Assembly: GCA_019243445.1 (NCBI GenBank)
Contig: JAFAUH010000349.1
Location: forward strand, 1 to 36,178
Reading direction: 5' to 3'
DNA from: Streptomycetaceae bacterium
Lineage (GTDB): Bacteria; Actinomycetota; Actinomycetes; Streptomycetales; Streptomycetaceae
DNA: 36,178 nt
This document shows positions 21,562 through 30,889 of the stretch, piece after piece (within the stretch, counting starts at the first letter, position 1; every line of letters starts with the position of its first letter). Below the pieces are notes generated by a model. It saw only the letters and a list, made by a program, of their open reading frames with translations. It ran no database searches and was not told where the DNA came from. Both the position numbers and the translations under genes were made by a program.

Positions 21562-22080
21562 TCAGCCGAGGTCGGAGGCGAGCAGCGCCCGTAGGCCTTC
21601 GATATTTGTTTCCAGGTACGTCCGCAGTGAGGGCGGCACCAACTCGACGGAGGCGACGCCCACACGGGTGAATGGGACGCGGACGATTTCATACGAACCG
21701 ACTGGTTCGTCCACTTCTGGGCCGTGCCGCCGCCCTGGGTTCATCGATTCGAGGCGACAGACGAAGAAGTGCTGCACCTTCACACCGAGCGTGCCGTCGT
21801 CGTGGAGGTGCTCGACCGTGTCGACGAAAGCCGGCACGACGTCGGTGATCTTGGCGCCGAGCTCTTCGTCGACCTCGCGGTGCAGGGCGTCGACGACCGT
21901 GGCGTCCTCGGGCTCGACGCCGCCACCGGGAGTGATCCAGTAGGGCGGTTCATCAGGCTTGGTGCGCTTGATCAGTAGCAGTTCGTCGGCGTCGAGCAGG
22001 ATCGCGCGGGCGGTGCGCTTGACCACCGGGCGTGGGCGCGGTGCAGGTGAGTCCGCTGGCATGCAAGAACTGTCCCGCAT
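21562..22080 (-). CDS. NUDIX hydrolase
   Basis: 172 residues. The Nudix box is GGGVEPEDATVVDALHREVD followed by EELGAK: the REVDEELG metal-binding part is intact, while the earlier Glu of the G-x5-E segment is Ala. The fold start VVKRTARAILLDADELLLIK and PYWITPGGG are typical. Nudix enzymes hydrolyse nucleoside-diphosphate derivatives; substrate not predictable. The ATG at 22080 and an internal ATG at 22062 are both possible; neither has a strong ribosome-binding site. Convergent with the PPOX gene (38-nt gap) and 98 nt downstream of the holin-like gene, same strand. Confidence 0.88.
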   Translation of the reverse strand: MRDSSCMPADSPAPRPRPVVKRTARAILLDADELLLIKRTKPDEPPYWITPGGGVEPEDATVVDALHREVDEELGAKITDVVPAFVDTVEHLHDDGTLGVKVQHFFVCRLESMNPGRRHGPEVDEPVGSYEIVRVPFTRVGVASVELVPPSLRTYLETNIEGLRALLASDLG

Positions 22081-22178
22081 ACGGGCCGTCGCGAAACGCC
22101 GTCGGCGCTGACCATTCTTCGTGTTGTCGGCCACTGCGGGCGGGCGTCCGGCATGCACATGGCGGGTGCTGTCACCTG

Positions 22179-22562
22179 TCAATGGTCGTCCTCGTCGGGC
22201 AGGACGATGTGCATTGCCCAGGCCACGATGCTCACCACCAGGCCGCCGATAACCGCGGGCAGGAAGCCACGCACATGGAAGCCGAGGCTCAGCTTGTGCG
22301 CCAGATACGAGGTGAGTAGCAGCATCAAAGCGTTTACGACCAGCGTGAACAGGCCCAGCGTGAGGATGAAGAGCGGGAAGGAGAGCAGTTTCACGACCGG
22401 CTTGACAAGCCAGTTGACCACGCCGAAGACGAGCGCGACGAGGACGAGCGTGAGTGTTTTGTGTGCGAAGGAGGTTCCGGTGAGAGTGATGCCCTTGATC
22501 AACCACACGGCTACGCCCAGCGCGACGGCATTGGCCAACGTCTTGACTACGAACTTCTTCAT
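22179..22562 (-). CDS. Phage holin family 4-type small membrane protein
   Basis: 127 residues with about four membrane segments: LANAVALGVAVWLIKGI, TLTLVLVALVFGVVNWLV, FILTLGLFTLVVNALMLLLT and FLPAVIGGLVVSIVAWAMHI. The pattern (A/G)VNWLVKPVVKLLSFPLFILT and LGLFTLVVNALMLLL is characteristic of the Phage_holin_4_2/YvlD family, chromosomal proteins of unknown role despite the name; no other phage genes are near. Start at the ATG 22562 (MKKFVVKTLANAVA); a longer frame to 22649 would run through a tandem repeat and is unlikely. Divergent from the cupin gene. Confidence 0.88.
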   Translation of the reverse strand: MKKFVVKTLANAVALGVAVWLIKGITLTGTSFAHKTLTLVLVALVFGVVNWLVKPVVKLLSFPLFILTLGLFTLVVNALMLLLTSYLAHKLSLGFHVRGFLPAVIGGLVVSIVAWAMHIVLPDEDDH

Positions 22563-22618
22563 GGTGGGATCGTCGCAGAAATGATTCGCAAGGCAAGAGA
22601 TCAGTGACACATCGGCAA

Positions 22619-22648
22619 GAGAACAGCAGAGAACAGCAGAGAACAGCA
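22619..22648. repeat. Three perfect tandem 10-bp repeats
   Basis: GAGAACAGCA three times in a row, between the divergent holin-like and cupin genes, just before the cupin ribosome-binding site. One unit is about one helical turn, so it could act as a spaced binding array or be a simple slippage product. Confidence 0.85.
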
Positions 22649-22670
22649 AGGGAAGGCAGGGACCTGCAGC

Positions 22671-22988
22671 ATGAAGGTGTTCCGGCTGGACGATCTGGAC
22701 GCGGAACGCGCAGCCAACGACGGTGCGTATCTGCAGTTTCTACGCGAGCGCAACATGTCCGCCGGGCTCTACGCGCTCCCCGCGGGTGCCTCCGATCCGC
22801 AGAAGCCGCACCGTCAGGATGAGATCTACCTGGTCGTAAGCGGTCGTGCCTCGGTCACCGTTGGTGAGGAGACGACCTACGTGGCACGTGGCAGTGTCGT
22901 CTACGTACCGGCCGGAGTGCCGCACCGCTTCCACCACATCACCGAGGAGTTGCGGGTCCTGGTGGTGTTCTCGCCGCCCGAAGGGTGA
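22671..22988 (+). CDS. Cupin domain protein
   Basis: 105-residue single-domain cupin. Motif 1 is PHRQDEIYLVVSGRASVTVG and motif 2 is YVPAGVPHRFHHI, which carry His/Glu metal ligands in this fold. The ATG at 22671 is preceded by GGAAGGCAGGGA. Small cupins act as metal-dependent dioxygenases, isomerases or binding proteins; no function can be assigned. The gene is divergent from the holin-like gene and followed by a hairpin terminator. Confidence 0.88.
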   Translation: MKVFRLDDLDAERAANDGAYLQFLRERNMSAGLYALPAGASDPQKPHRQDEIYLVVSGRASVTVGEETTYVARGSVVYVPAGVPHRFHHITEELRVLVVFSPPEG

Positions 22989-23005
22989 CCCGGCGGCTCC
23001 ACAAC

Positions 23006-23032
23006 CTCCCAGGCCCGGACAGGGCCTGGGAG
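23006..23032. terminator. Hairpin terminator after cupin gene
   Basis: Perfect 11-bp stem CTCCCAGGCCC (23006-23016) with GGGCCTGGGAG (23022-23032) and a GGACA loop, followed by TCTTC. It starts 18 nt after the cupin stop. Confidence 0.85.
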
Positions 23033-23151
23033 TCTTCAGGAGTGGGTGGGCTCATGGGGGCACTGCTGCGAGCGCCGGCGCCCTTAAGCTCGAAGCAGAA
23101 CGCAGCAGCCGGAAGGCCGGAAGGGTGTCGAAAGGCAGAAGGAGTCGGATC

Positions 23152-23376
23152 GTGAAGAAAGTCTTCGAGGGCCTGCCGTGGTGGGTGAAGTGGGTCGCTG
23201 TACCAGCGATAGCGCTGGTCGTCTTCGGCGGCCTGATCATGAGCGTAGTCGGCTTCATGATCGTCCTGCTCTTCAAGGTGCTGCTGTTCGCGGCGCTGGT
23301 CGGCGCTTTGGTGTGGGTGGTGCGCAAGTTCACCTCGTCGTCCACATCGTCGAGGTCCTCACGCAATGACTGGTAA
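23152..23376 (+). CDS. DUF5326-like small membrane protein
   Basis: 74 residues, starting MKKVFEGLPWWVKWVAVPAI. Two membrane segments (about 11-33 and 36-60) are followed by VRKF and a Ser-rich tail SSSTSSRSSRNDW. This matches the short proteins annotated as DUF5326 in Streptomyces, of unknown role (recalled, not searched). The GTG at 23152 has AGAAGGAG 7 nt upstream; the open frame extends further 5' but without similarity. It lies between the cupin terminator and the thiC riboswitch, same strand. Confidence 0.8.
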   Translation: MKKVFEGLPWWVKWVAVPAIALVVFGGLIMSVVGFMIVLLFKVLLFAALVGALVWVVRKFTSSSTSSRSSRNDW

Positions 23377-23501
23377 CCGTGGTCCGCACGTCGTCGGGAC
23401 CCCGGTCAAGTACCTCCAGCCGATGAAGAACGAGCAGAGCATCCACCCCCTCTGGCGTGACCCGGCGTTGACCCGCTAGCGTGTGAATACTTTTGCAATC
23501 G

Positions 23502-25440
<1,939 letters not shown>

Positions 25441-25464
25441 TCGCTGCCGCACGCTTTGTCCTGG

Positions 25465-25492
25465 AGAGGCCCCGGTTGCTGCTGGGGCCTCT
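25465..25492 (+). terminator. Rho-independent terminator after thiC
   Basis: Stem AGAGGCCCC (25465-25473) with GGGGCCTCT (25484-25492), 10-nt loop, followed by TCTTGTTT. It starts 25 nt after the thiC stop. Confidence 0.88.
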
Positions 25493-25642
25493 TCTTGTTT
25501 CAGGGGAAGGTGACTACGGATGGCTGATCCACCGTCTTGATCGTCGTTGTGCGCTGCGACTGCCCAATGCGCGGATCGGGTATCCGGTAGTCCGGGTAAC
25601 TCTCGCCAATTTTCTCGTGATCTGCGTTCCCGCGCTTCCCTT

Positions 25643-25690
25643 GGCGATACGAGTGGCGATACGAGTGGTGATGCGAGGGGCGATACGAGA
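25643..25690. repeat. Four tandem 12-bp repeats downstream of thiC
   Basis: Units close to GGCGATACGAGT: two identical, then GGTGATGCGAGG and GGCGATACGAGA. They lie between the thiC terminator and the stop codon of the opposite-strand membrane protein gene, in DNA without a supported gene (25500-25694). Confidence 0.8.
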
Positions 25691-25694
25691 GGAA

Positions 25695-26546
25695 TCAACT
25701 CGATTCTGTGTCAGGCTCGCCGAAATCGGGGCTTGAGAAATCGGGGCTGCTGAATCGTGGTCGTCGTTCGCCGTCGTTCGATTCTTCGCCGCCGGGGCTC
25801 GAAAAACCAGGGTGTGAATAGCCGAGACGTGGAATGCGTGAATTGCCTGGTTTGGTGCGGATCGGCGTGCGTTCCGCGGTGTGGTCGGCGGTGTGGTCAG
25901 CGGTGCCCCCGGCGGTGTGGTCGGCGCTCGATGCCCGTGCTTCGGCGAGGAAGGGCAGCACGCCGTGGTCTCTGAGCGCCGCTAGCCACGCCTCTTTCGT
26001 TGCCGTCACGTCGTCGTCGTCGGGGGTGCCGTTCGAGGCGGATATCGCCGACGATCCGTCTCGTAGCGCGGTGGCCACCAGGCCCACCGTGCCGAGCAGG
26101 ATGCCCGCGACGGCGATCGCGGCGAAGAGCCAGCCTGCGGTGCGCAGTGGTGAGGCGATGGCGGGCTCAGGGGTCATCACCGTGAGCAGGTATCCGATGA
26201 GCAGGAAGATCAACGCGGCAGTGCCGGCGAGGATCGGGGTGAGGACAGCGACAATCGCGAACAGCCCTGCGCCCGAGGCCGTATCACCTGCGCCGCCACT
26301 CGTTGCCGGGTATGTGGTGTTGTGTGCGGCCCGTTGGCGGTGCCTGGCCTTGAGATAGTAGTCGTATTCGGTAGCCGCGCAGGCGGAGATCGCGGCCGTG
26401 GCGCTGAGCGCCATCGCGCGTAGCTGCTCGGAGTTGAGCGTGGATCCGCTTGCTCCGGGTGTGTTGGCGGCAGCCCGCAGTGCTTCGTCGAGGACGCGCT
26501 CGAACTCCGGGCGGTCCTCGATCAGCAGGTGCGGAGCGTTGTTCAT
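25695..26546 (-). CDS. Two-pass membrane protein of unknown function with C-terminal repeats
   Basis: 283 residues. The N-terminal about 100 residues are soluble (IEDRPEFERVLDEALRAAAN and LNSEQLRAMALSATAAISAC). Two membrane segments follow: LFAIVAVLTPILAGTAALIF onward and AGWLFAAIAVAGILLGTVGL. The C-terminal tail has repeated DHTA units (12-bp DNA repeats at about 25876-25930) and ends with FSSPDFSSPDFGEPDTESS. No family recognised. The ATG at 26546 has GGGGG 6 nt upstream; ATG 26552 is an alternative. It is downstream of the metallophosphatase on the same strand after a 240-nt gap with no clear signal. Confidence 0.75.
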   Translation of the reverse strand: MNNAPHLLIEDRPEFERVLDEALRAAANTPGASGSTLNSEQLRAMALSATAAISACAATEYDYYLKARHRQRAAHNTTYPATSGGAGDTASGAGLFAIVAVLTPILAGTAALIFLLIGYLLTVMTPEPAIASPLRTAGWLFAAIAVAGILLGTVGLVATALRDGSSAISASNGTPDDDDVTATKEAWLAALRDHGVLPFLAEARASSADHTAGGTADHTADHTAERTPIRTKPGNSRIPRLGYSHPGFSSPGGEESNDGERRPRFSSPDFSSPDFGEPDTESS

Positions 26547-26789
26547 GTACATCCCCCGGTGCTCCGTTCTCCGAGATGTCCTGCTCAGGGTCGTCCGGCC
26601 TTGGGGTAGTTGGGCGGAAGCGGAGACGAGCCTGTGACGGATAACCCCGATGGTAAAACGGCTCAGTGACATGGTGACAGAGTGTTTCCGGAAAATGGCT
26701 CCTCTGCCAGAGGCCGTTCGTTGCACCTGGTTGACCTGTGGTCCAGGCCGATGGCGTGGCTGCGGCATCAGCCGCTGGCGCGGCAACAG

Positions 26790-27896
26790 TCAGATGGCCA
26801 GCGGGAGTTGGGCCACGAGTAGGCAGCCCTCCATCGTCACTCCACCGTCCATCGCCAGCGCAAGGTCGTCGGCGTAGAGGTGCGGACCCGAGACGGTGGG
26901 CTTGCCGTCTTCGCCGTCGTCCTCCGCCCCGACCTCGCCGAGCAGATACGGGATAGGGCTGTGCCCGTGGACGACTCGACAGCCGCCGTACGCGTCGAGC
27001 AGCTCGCGCGCCGCCGTCCTCCCCGTCTCGCCACGGAAGGCGAAGCGCTTGGTGAACTTGCGGAACAGTTCCCAGCATTCGTCGGTGTCGCCGCGCTGCA
27101 GTACGCCGGTGACGGCGTCGTTGACCGCGTCGATGGTCGTGCCGTAGTCGAGGTAGGCGGTGGTGTCGGAGTGCAGCAGCAGGTGATCGTCTTCGAGAGT
27201 GATGGCATCGAGGCGTGACATCCATGCCAGGTGGTGGTCCTCGAGCCGCTCCATATCGCTTGGCTGGCCACCGTTGAGCCGCCAGGCTGCGAGGAACGAG
27301 GCAGTACCCGCAGGGGAGTTGACCGGAGTATCGCCGAATCTCTTGGCGCCGATGAGCAGAAGTTCGTGATTGCCCATCAAGGCTTTGGCATAACCGCCTG
27401 CAGCGGCAGCCTCGGCGGAGAGCCGCATCACCAGGTCGATCACGCCGACGCCGTCGGGGCCGCGGTCGGTGAAGTCACCCAGGAACCACAGTCGGGCGCG
27501 CCCCGCCGACCAGTGGCCTTCGGTGTCGATCAGGCCTTGCGCTTCGAGCGCGGCGCGCAGCTCGTCGAGGTAGCCGTGGACGTCGCCGACGACATAGAGC
27601 GGGCCGGGAAGATCGTCTTCCGGGTCGGAGAGCCTGCTCAGCTGCATCGTCGGGGTGTCTTGGACGATCGTCGGGGTGTCTTGGACGTTGTCCTGGGCGA
27701 TGTTGTGCTGGGCACGGTTGACCACCGGTAGGTCGTGGGTCGTGAGGGTGCGCTGGGCGACTTCACCGGCTATTGCCGCGGGAGGCGGCGGCGCAGCCCC
27801 CCCTGGCCCTCCGGGCAGGGGGAGTACGCCCTGCTGCGGGGGGCGCCAGCTCACGGAAGCATTCACCACGGGTCCCTGACCGGCCCCCTGAGTCAT
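26790..27896 (-). CDS. Calcineurin-like metallophosphatase
   Basis: 368 residues. The metal-binding motifs appear in order: YVVGDVHGYLDELRAALE, LWFLGDFTDRGPDGVGVID, KALMGNHELLLIG, HLLLHSDTTAYLDYGTTID and CRVVHGHSPIPYLLG, as in PPP-type serine/threonine and ApaH-like phosphatases. About 80 N-terminal residues are Pro/Gly-rich and include a duplicated IVQDTPT, from two identical 21-bp repeats at 27646-27687. The ATG at 27896 has GGAGGGG just upstream. Substrate unknown; a protein phosphatase or dinucleotide hydrolase role is possible. Confidence 0.88.
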   Translation of the reverse strand: MTQGAGQGPVVNASVSWRPPQQGVLPLPGGPGGAAPPPPAAIAGEVAQRTLTTHDLPVVNRAQHNIAQDNVQDTPTIVQDTPTMQLSRLSDPEDDLPGPLYVVGDVHGYLDELRAALEAQGLIDTEGHWSAGRARLWFLGDFTDRGPDGVGVIDLVMRLSAEAAAAGGYAKALMGNHELLLIGAKRFGDTPVNSPAGTASFLAAWRLNGGQPSDMERLEDHHLAWMSRLDAITLEDDHLLLHSDTTAYLDYGTTIDAVNDAVTGVLQRGDTDECWELFRKFTKRFAFRGETGRTAARELLDAYGGCRVVHGHSPIPYLLGEVGAEDDGEDGKPTVSGPHLYADDLALAMDGGVTMEGCLLVAQLPLAI

Positions 27897-28109
27897 TGAC
27901 CCCTCCACCTTTGCGCCGCCGCCCACCATTGCCGCGTCCGCGCAACCTGCGCCAACGCGTTCTCTGGTGTCATCCGTCCATCATAGGAATGACACTCTCG
28001 AGTTGCGACGCACCTTTCGCCTGCCAATTGGGACGCGACCGACATTTTGGGCGAAAAAATCTCCTGCACGCCCCGCCCGCTGCCTTGTCTGTCGTTCAGC
28101 CGCCTGCGT

Positions 28110-29210
28110 TCAGCCGCCGGACGGAGGGCGTGGTGAGCTTACCGTCGTCCGTGGTTGACGGCGCTGGGACGAGGCGCGGACGATCAGATCGGTCGGCATC
28201 ACCTGCTGCACCGGCTGTCCCGCACCGATCCCCTCGATCGCGTCGATCAGCAGTTGCACCACGGCTGTGCCGATCCTGCCGGGCTTGAGGGACAGAGTGC
28301 TGATCGGCGGTTCCGTTGTCGCGTAGGCGGCGCGCTCGCTGCAGCAGACCAGCAGGAGATCTTCCGGGACGCGTAGGCCGTAGCGCCGGGCAGCGGCGAG
28401 AAGATCAGTGCCGTTGGGATCGAAGAGACCATAGACAGCGTCCGGACGGTCCGGGCGAGCGAGCAGCCTGTCGGCGGCGACAGCCCCCGCGCATGGATCG
28501 TGGGCGGGGTAGGACTCGTAGACGGGCTCCTGGCCGACTCGCTCACACCAGTCGAGGTAGGCGGCGGTGGACAGCCGGGTGTAGGTGTCCGTACTGGTGC
28601 CGGTGAGCAGCCCGATGCGGCGTGCGCCGGCGTCGGTGAGGTGGTCGAGGATGCGGCGCATCGCATCTTCGTGGTCGTTGTCCACCCACGCGTGGACCGG
28701 CAGGTTGCCGGTGGGGCGGCCATCGCTGACTACCGGAATGCCTTGGCGGACGAGGTCGGTGACGACCGGGTCATGATCGGAGGGATCGATGACGACTGTG
28801 CCGTCGAGTGCGACGTTGCTCCACACGTCGTGGTGCGAGGACGCGGGCAGGATCACTAGGGCGTAGCCACGGGCGAGTGCGGCGGAGGTGGCGGAGCGGG
28901 CCATCTCGGCGAAGTACGCGAATTCGGTGAAGGTGAAAGGTTCTTCCCCATAGGTCGTCACCGTCAGGCCTATGAGGCCCGATCTGCCGGTACGGAGGGT
29001 GCGGGCTGCCGCGGAGGGACGGTAGCCGAGTCGGTTGGCGACTTCGCGGACATGGCGCCGGGTGGTGTCGGGGAGCCGCCCTTTGCCGTTGAGTGCATCG
29101 GAGACGGTTGTGATCGAGACCCCGGCCGCGGCGGCCACGTCCCGGATCCCTGCCCGCTCCAGCCGACGCCCGGTGGACCGGCTCGCCTGGTGGTTACCTG
29201 CTGCTGTCAT
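28110..29210 (-). CDS. LacI-family transcriptional regulator
   Basis: 366 residues. The N-terminal HTH and hinge are clear: IRDVAAAAGVSITTVSDALN, GKGRLPDTTRRHVREVANRL and GYRPSAAARTLRTGRSGLIG. The rest is a periplasmic-binding-like effector domain (YALVILPASSHHDVW, IPVVSDGRPTGNLPVHAWVD, RRIGLLTGTSTDTYTRLS, DAVYGLFDPNGTDLLAAARR). The ATG at 29210 is preferred; the longer frame to 29285 has no similarity. It is divergent from the HisC-like aminotransferase, the same order I recall in S. coelicolor, so it may be autoregulatory and act in the shared 400-bp gap. Ligand unknown. Confidence 0.92.
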   Translation of the reverse strand: MTAAGNHQASRSTGRRLERAGIRDVAAAAGVSITTVSDALNGKGRLPDTTRRHVREVANRLGYRPSAAARTLRTGRSGLIGLTVTTYGEEPFTFTEFAYFAEMARSATSAALARGYALVILPASSHHDVWSNVALDGTVVIDPSDHDPVVTDLVRQGIPVVSDGRPTGNLPVHAWVDNDHEDAMRRILDHLTDAGARRIGLLTGTSTDTYTRLSTAAYLDWCERVGQEPVYESYPAHDPCAGAVAADRLLARPDRPDAVYGLFDPNGTDLLAAARRYGLRVPEDLLLVCCSERAAYATTEPPISTLSLKPGRIGTAVVQLLIDAIEGIGAGQPVQQVMPTDLIVRASSQRRQPRTTVSSPRPPSGG

Positions 29211-29617
29211 GGCAGGCTGATAGTAGGGCTCGGGTGGTCCGTTTGGGGGGTGTGAGCACGGCAGTGAGAAGTAACGTTTCTGCATGAGTGCAACCCCAGT
29301 CTGTCCTTGAAATATTAGGTAATAGGCGGTAGTTGGGCAGAGTTATGGGTTGCGAGGCGGGTCCGAGGCGCTCAGTGGTCCCGTTTTCGAAGAGGTGTCA
29401 CCTCACCTTTACGAGGGACGCGCGCCAGGGCGTGCGCCACCGGCGTGCACAACAGAGCGTGACCCCTGTTCTTCGGCCCGCGCCCCCTCTTAAGGTGTGA
29501 TCAGAGGATGCGGGGGAGACCAGGCGAGATCAGGCGAGCCGCGGATTCGTGGATCCGCGGGTCTGCGGCTCGGCGACTACGGTGCGGATCTTAAGCACGC
29601 CCAAGGAGAGGAGCACG
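29211..29617. promoter_or_regulatory. Divergent intergenic region between LacI regulator and aminotransferase
   Basis: About 400 bp without a supported gene. An inverted repeat CCGCGGAT/ATCCGCGG (29539-29560) and the palindromic stretch AGGTG-T-CACCT (29394-29404) are candidate operator or RNA-hairpin elements. An A/T-rich patch (GAAATATTAGGTAATAGG, about 29307-29325) could hold promoter elements for the regulator. No assignment is firm. Confidence 0.4.
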
Positions 29618-30709
29618 GTGACGAAGGCAAGCGATCAGAATCCGAGGCTGCGGACTGCGTTGGACGGCATTCCCATGTACAAGCCAGGGAAGCCTGCGGC
29701 GTCGGTGGACGGCGCGCCCGCGTACAAGATCTCTTCCAATGAGAATCCATACCCGCCGCTGCCGGATGTGGTGGAGGCAGTGAGCGAGGCGGCCAGGTCA
29801 TTCCACCGTTATCCGGACATGGCGTGCGCCGGCCTCGTTGCCGAGCTGGCGAAGCGATTCGACGTGCCGGAAGTGCACATCGCAACGGGAACCGGCTCGG
29901 TCGGTGTGGCACAGCAGCTGCTGCAGGCCACAACGGGACCGGGCGACGAGGTGATCTACGCCTGGCGCTCCTTCGAGGCATATCCGATCATCACCCAAAT
30001 CTCCGGCGCGCGCTCCGTGCAGACGCCGCTGACCAGCAGCGAAGTGCACGATCTGGACGCGATGGCGGATGCGGTCACCGATCGCACGCGGCTGATCTTC
30101 GTCTGCAACCCGAACAACCCGACGGGCACGGTGGTGCGACGCGGGGAGTTGGAGCGCTTCCTCGACCGAGTGCCGGGCGACGTACTCATCGTGCTGGACG
30201 AGGCGTATCGCGAGTTCATCAGGGACGCAGACGTGCCCGACGGCACCGAGCTGTACCGGGACCGCCCGAACGTGTGCGTGTTGCGAACTTTCTCCAAAGC
30301 GTACGGTCTTGCCGGGCTCCGGGTCGGCTTCGCCATCGCGCACGAGCCGGTGGCGGCCGCGCTGCGCAAGACGGCGGTGCCGTTCGGAGTGAGCCAGCTC
30401 GCGCAGGATGCGGCGGTGGCTTCGTTGCGTTCGGAGGCCGCGCTGTTCGAGCGAGTGGAGGCGCTGGTCGCGGAGCGTTCTCGGGTGTATGAGGCGCTGA
30501 TGGCCCAGGGGTGGACTGTTCCCGAGACGCAGGCGAACTTCGTCTGGCTGCGGCTCGCTGACCGGACGATGGACTTCGCCGCCGCGTGTGAGCGGGCCGG
30601 AGTCATTGTCCGGCCGTTCCCAGGGGAGGGGATCCGGGCCACCATTGGCGAGCTGGCTGCGAACGATCTGTTCCTGCAGGTCGCGGAGGCGTTCCGCAAG
30701 GAACTGTGA
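29618..30709 (+). CDS. HisC-like (histidinol-phosphate/aromatic) aminotransferase
   Basis: 363 residues, class I/II PLP enzyme of the HisC/Pat branch. Motifs: [63 protein letters not shown], and [18 protein letters not shown] with the PLP Lys; C-terminal [16 protein letters not shown]. It could act on histidinol phosphate or aromatic amino acids; as it lies outside a his operon, a Pat-like (phenylalanine/aromatic) role is favoured. GTG at 29618 has AAGGAGAGGAG upstream; earlier in-frame starts lack one. It precedes the cyd genes but a terminator separates them. Confidence 0.9.
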   Translation: MTKASDQNPRLRTALDGIPMYKPGKPAASVDGAPAYKISSNENPYPPLPDVVEAVSEAARSFHRYPDMACAGLVAELAKRFDVPEVHIATGTGSVGVAQQLLQATTGPGDEVIYAWRSFEAYPIITQISGARSVQTPLTSSEVHDLDAMADAVTDRTRLIFVCNPNNPTGTVVRRGELERFLDRVPGDVLIVLDEAYREFIRDADVPDGTELYRDRPNVCVLRTFSKAYGLAGLRVGFAIAHEPVAAALRKTAVPFGVSQLAQDAAVASLRSEAALFERVEALVAERSRVYEALMAQGWTVPETQANFVWLRLADRTMDFAAACERAGVIVRPFPGEGIRATIGELAANDLFLQVAEAFRKEL

Positions 30710-30775
30710 GGGGGCGGAGAAATAAACGGAGAAAAAGGGGGGTGAGCGACGCTCCCCGTTGCTGGTTTCTACTGG

Positions 30776-30814
30776 TTTCGCCCCTGTCCACCCCCCGGTG
30801 GATGGGGGCGAAAC
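30776..30814 (+). terminator. Terminator between aminotransferase and cyd operon
   Basis: Stem TTTCGCCCC-TG-TCCACC (30776-30792) against GGTGGA-TG-GGGGCGAAA (30797-30814) with one short internal mismatch and a CCCC-type loop. It lies about 65 nt after the aminotransferase stop and just before the cyd promoter region, insulating the two units. Confidence 0.75.
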
Positions 30815-30837
30815 AGTGTGCGCCATAATACTTGTGA

Positions 30838-30855
30838 ATGTGAATGCATTCACAA
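30838..30855. promoter_or_regulatory. Rex-type operator upstream of cydA
   Basis: ATGTGAATGCATTCACAA contains the perfect 16-bp palindrome TGTGAATGCATTCACA (30839-30854), matching the Rex operator form TTGTGAA-N4-TTCACAA at 17 of the 18 positions including spacers. An additional half site TTGTGAA overlaps at 30832-30838. A -10-like CATAAT sits at 30824-30829 just upstream, so bound Rex would block initiation or elongation. Rex senses NADH/NAD+ and is known to repress cydABCD in S. coelicolor. About 35 bp before the cydA start. Confidence 0.88.
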
Positions 30856-30889
30856 GCTCGACGCACTCGACTCAAAGGAGGCGCGCGCC

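Noticed and set aside
22179-22562. Prophage remnant suggested by the phage-holin family name
   Set aside because: The family is widespread in bacterial chromosomes and no other phage gene is nearby.
25476-25736. Small plus-strand frame after thiC
   Set aside because: Starts inside the thiC terminator, runs through the 12-bp repeats, and has no similarity or ribosome-binding site.
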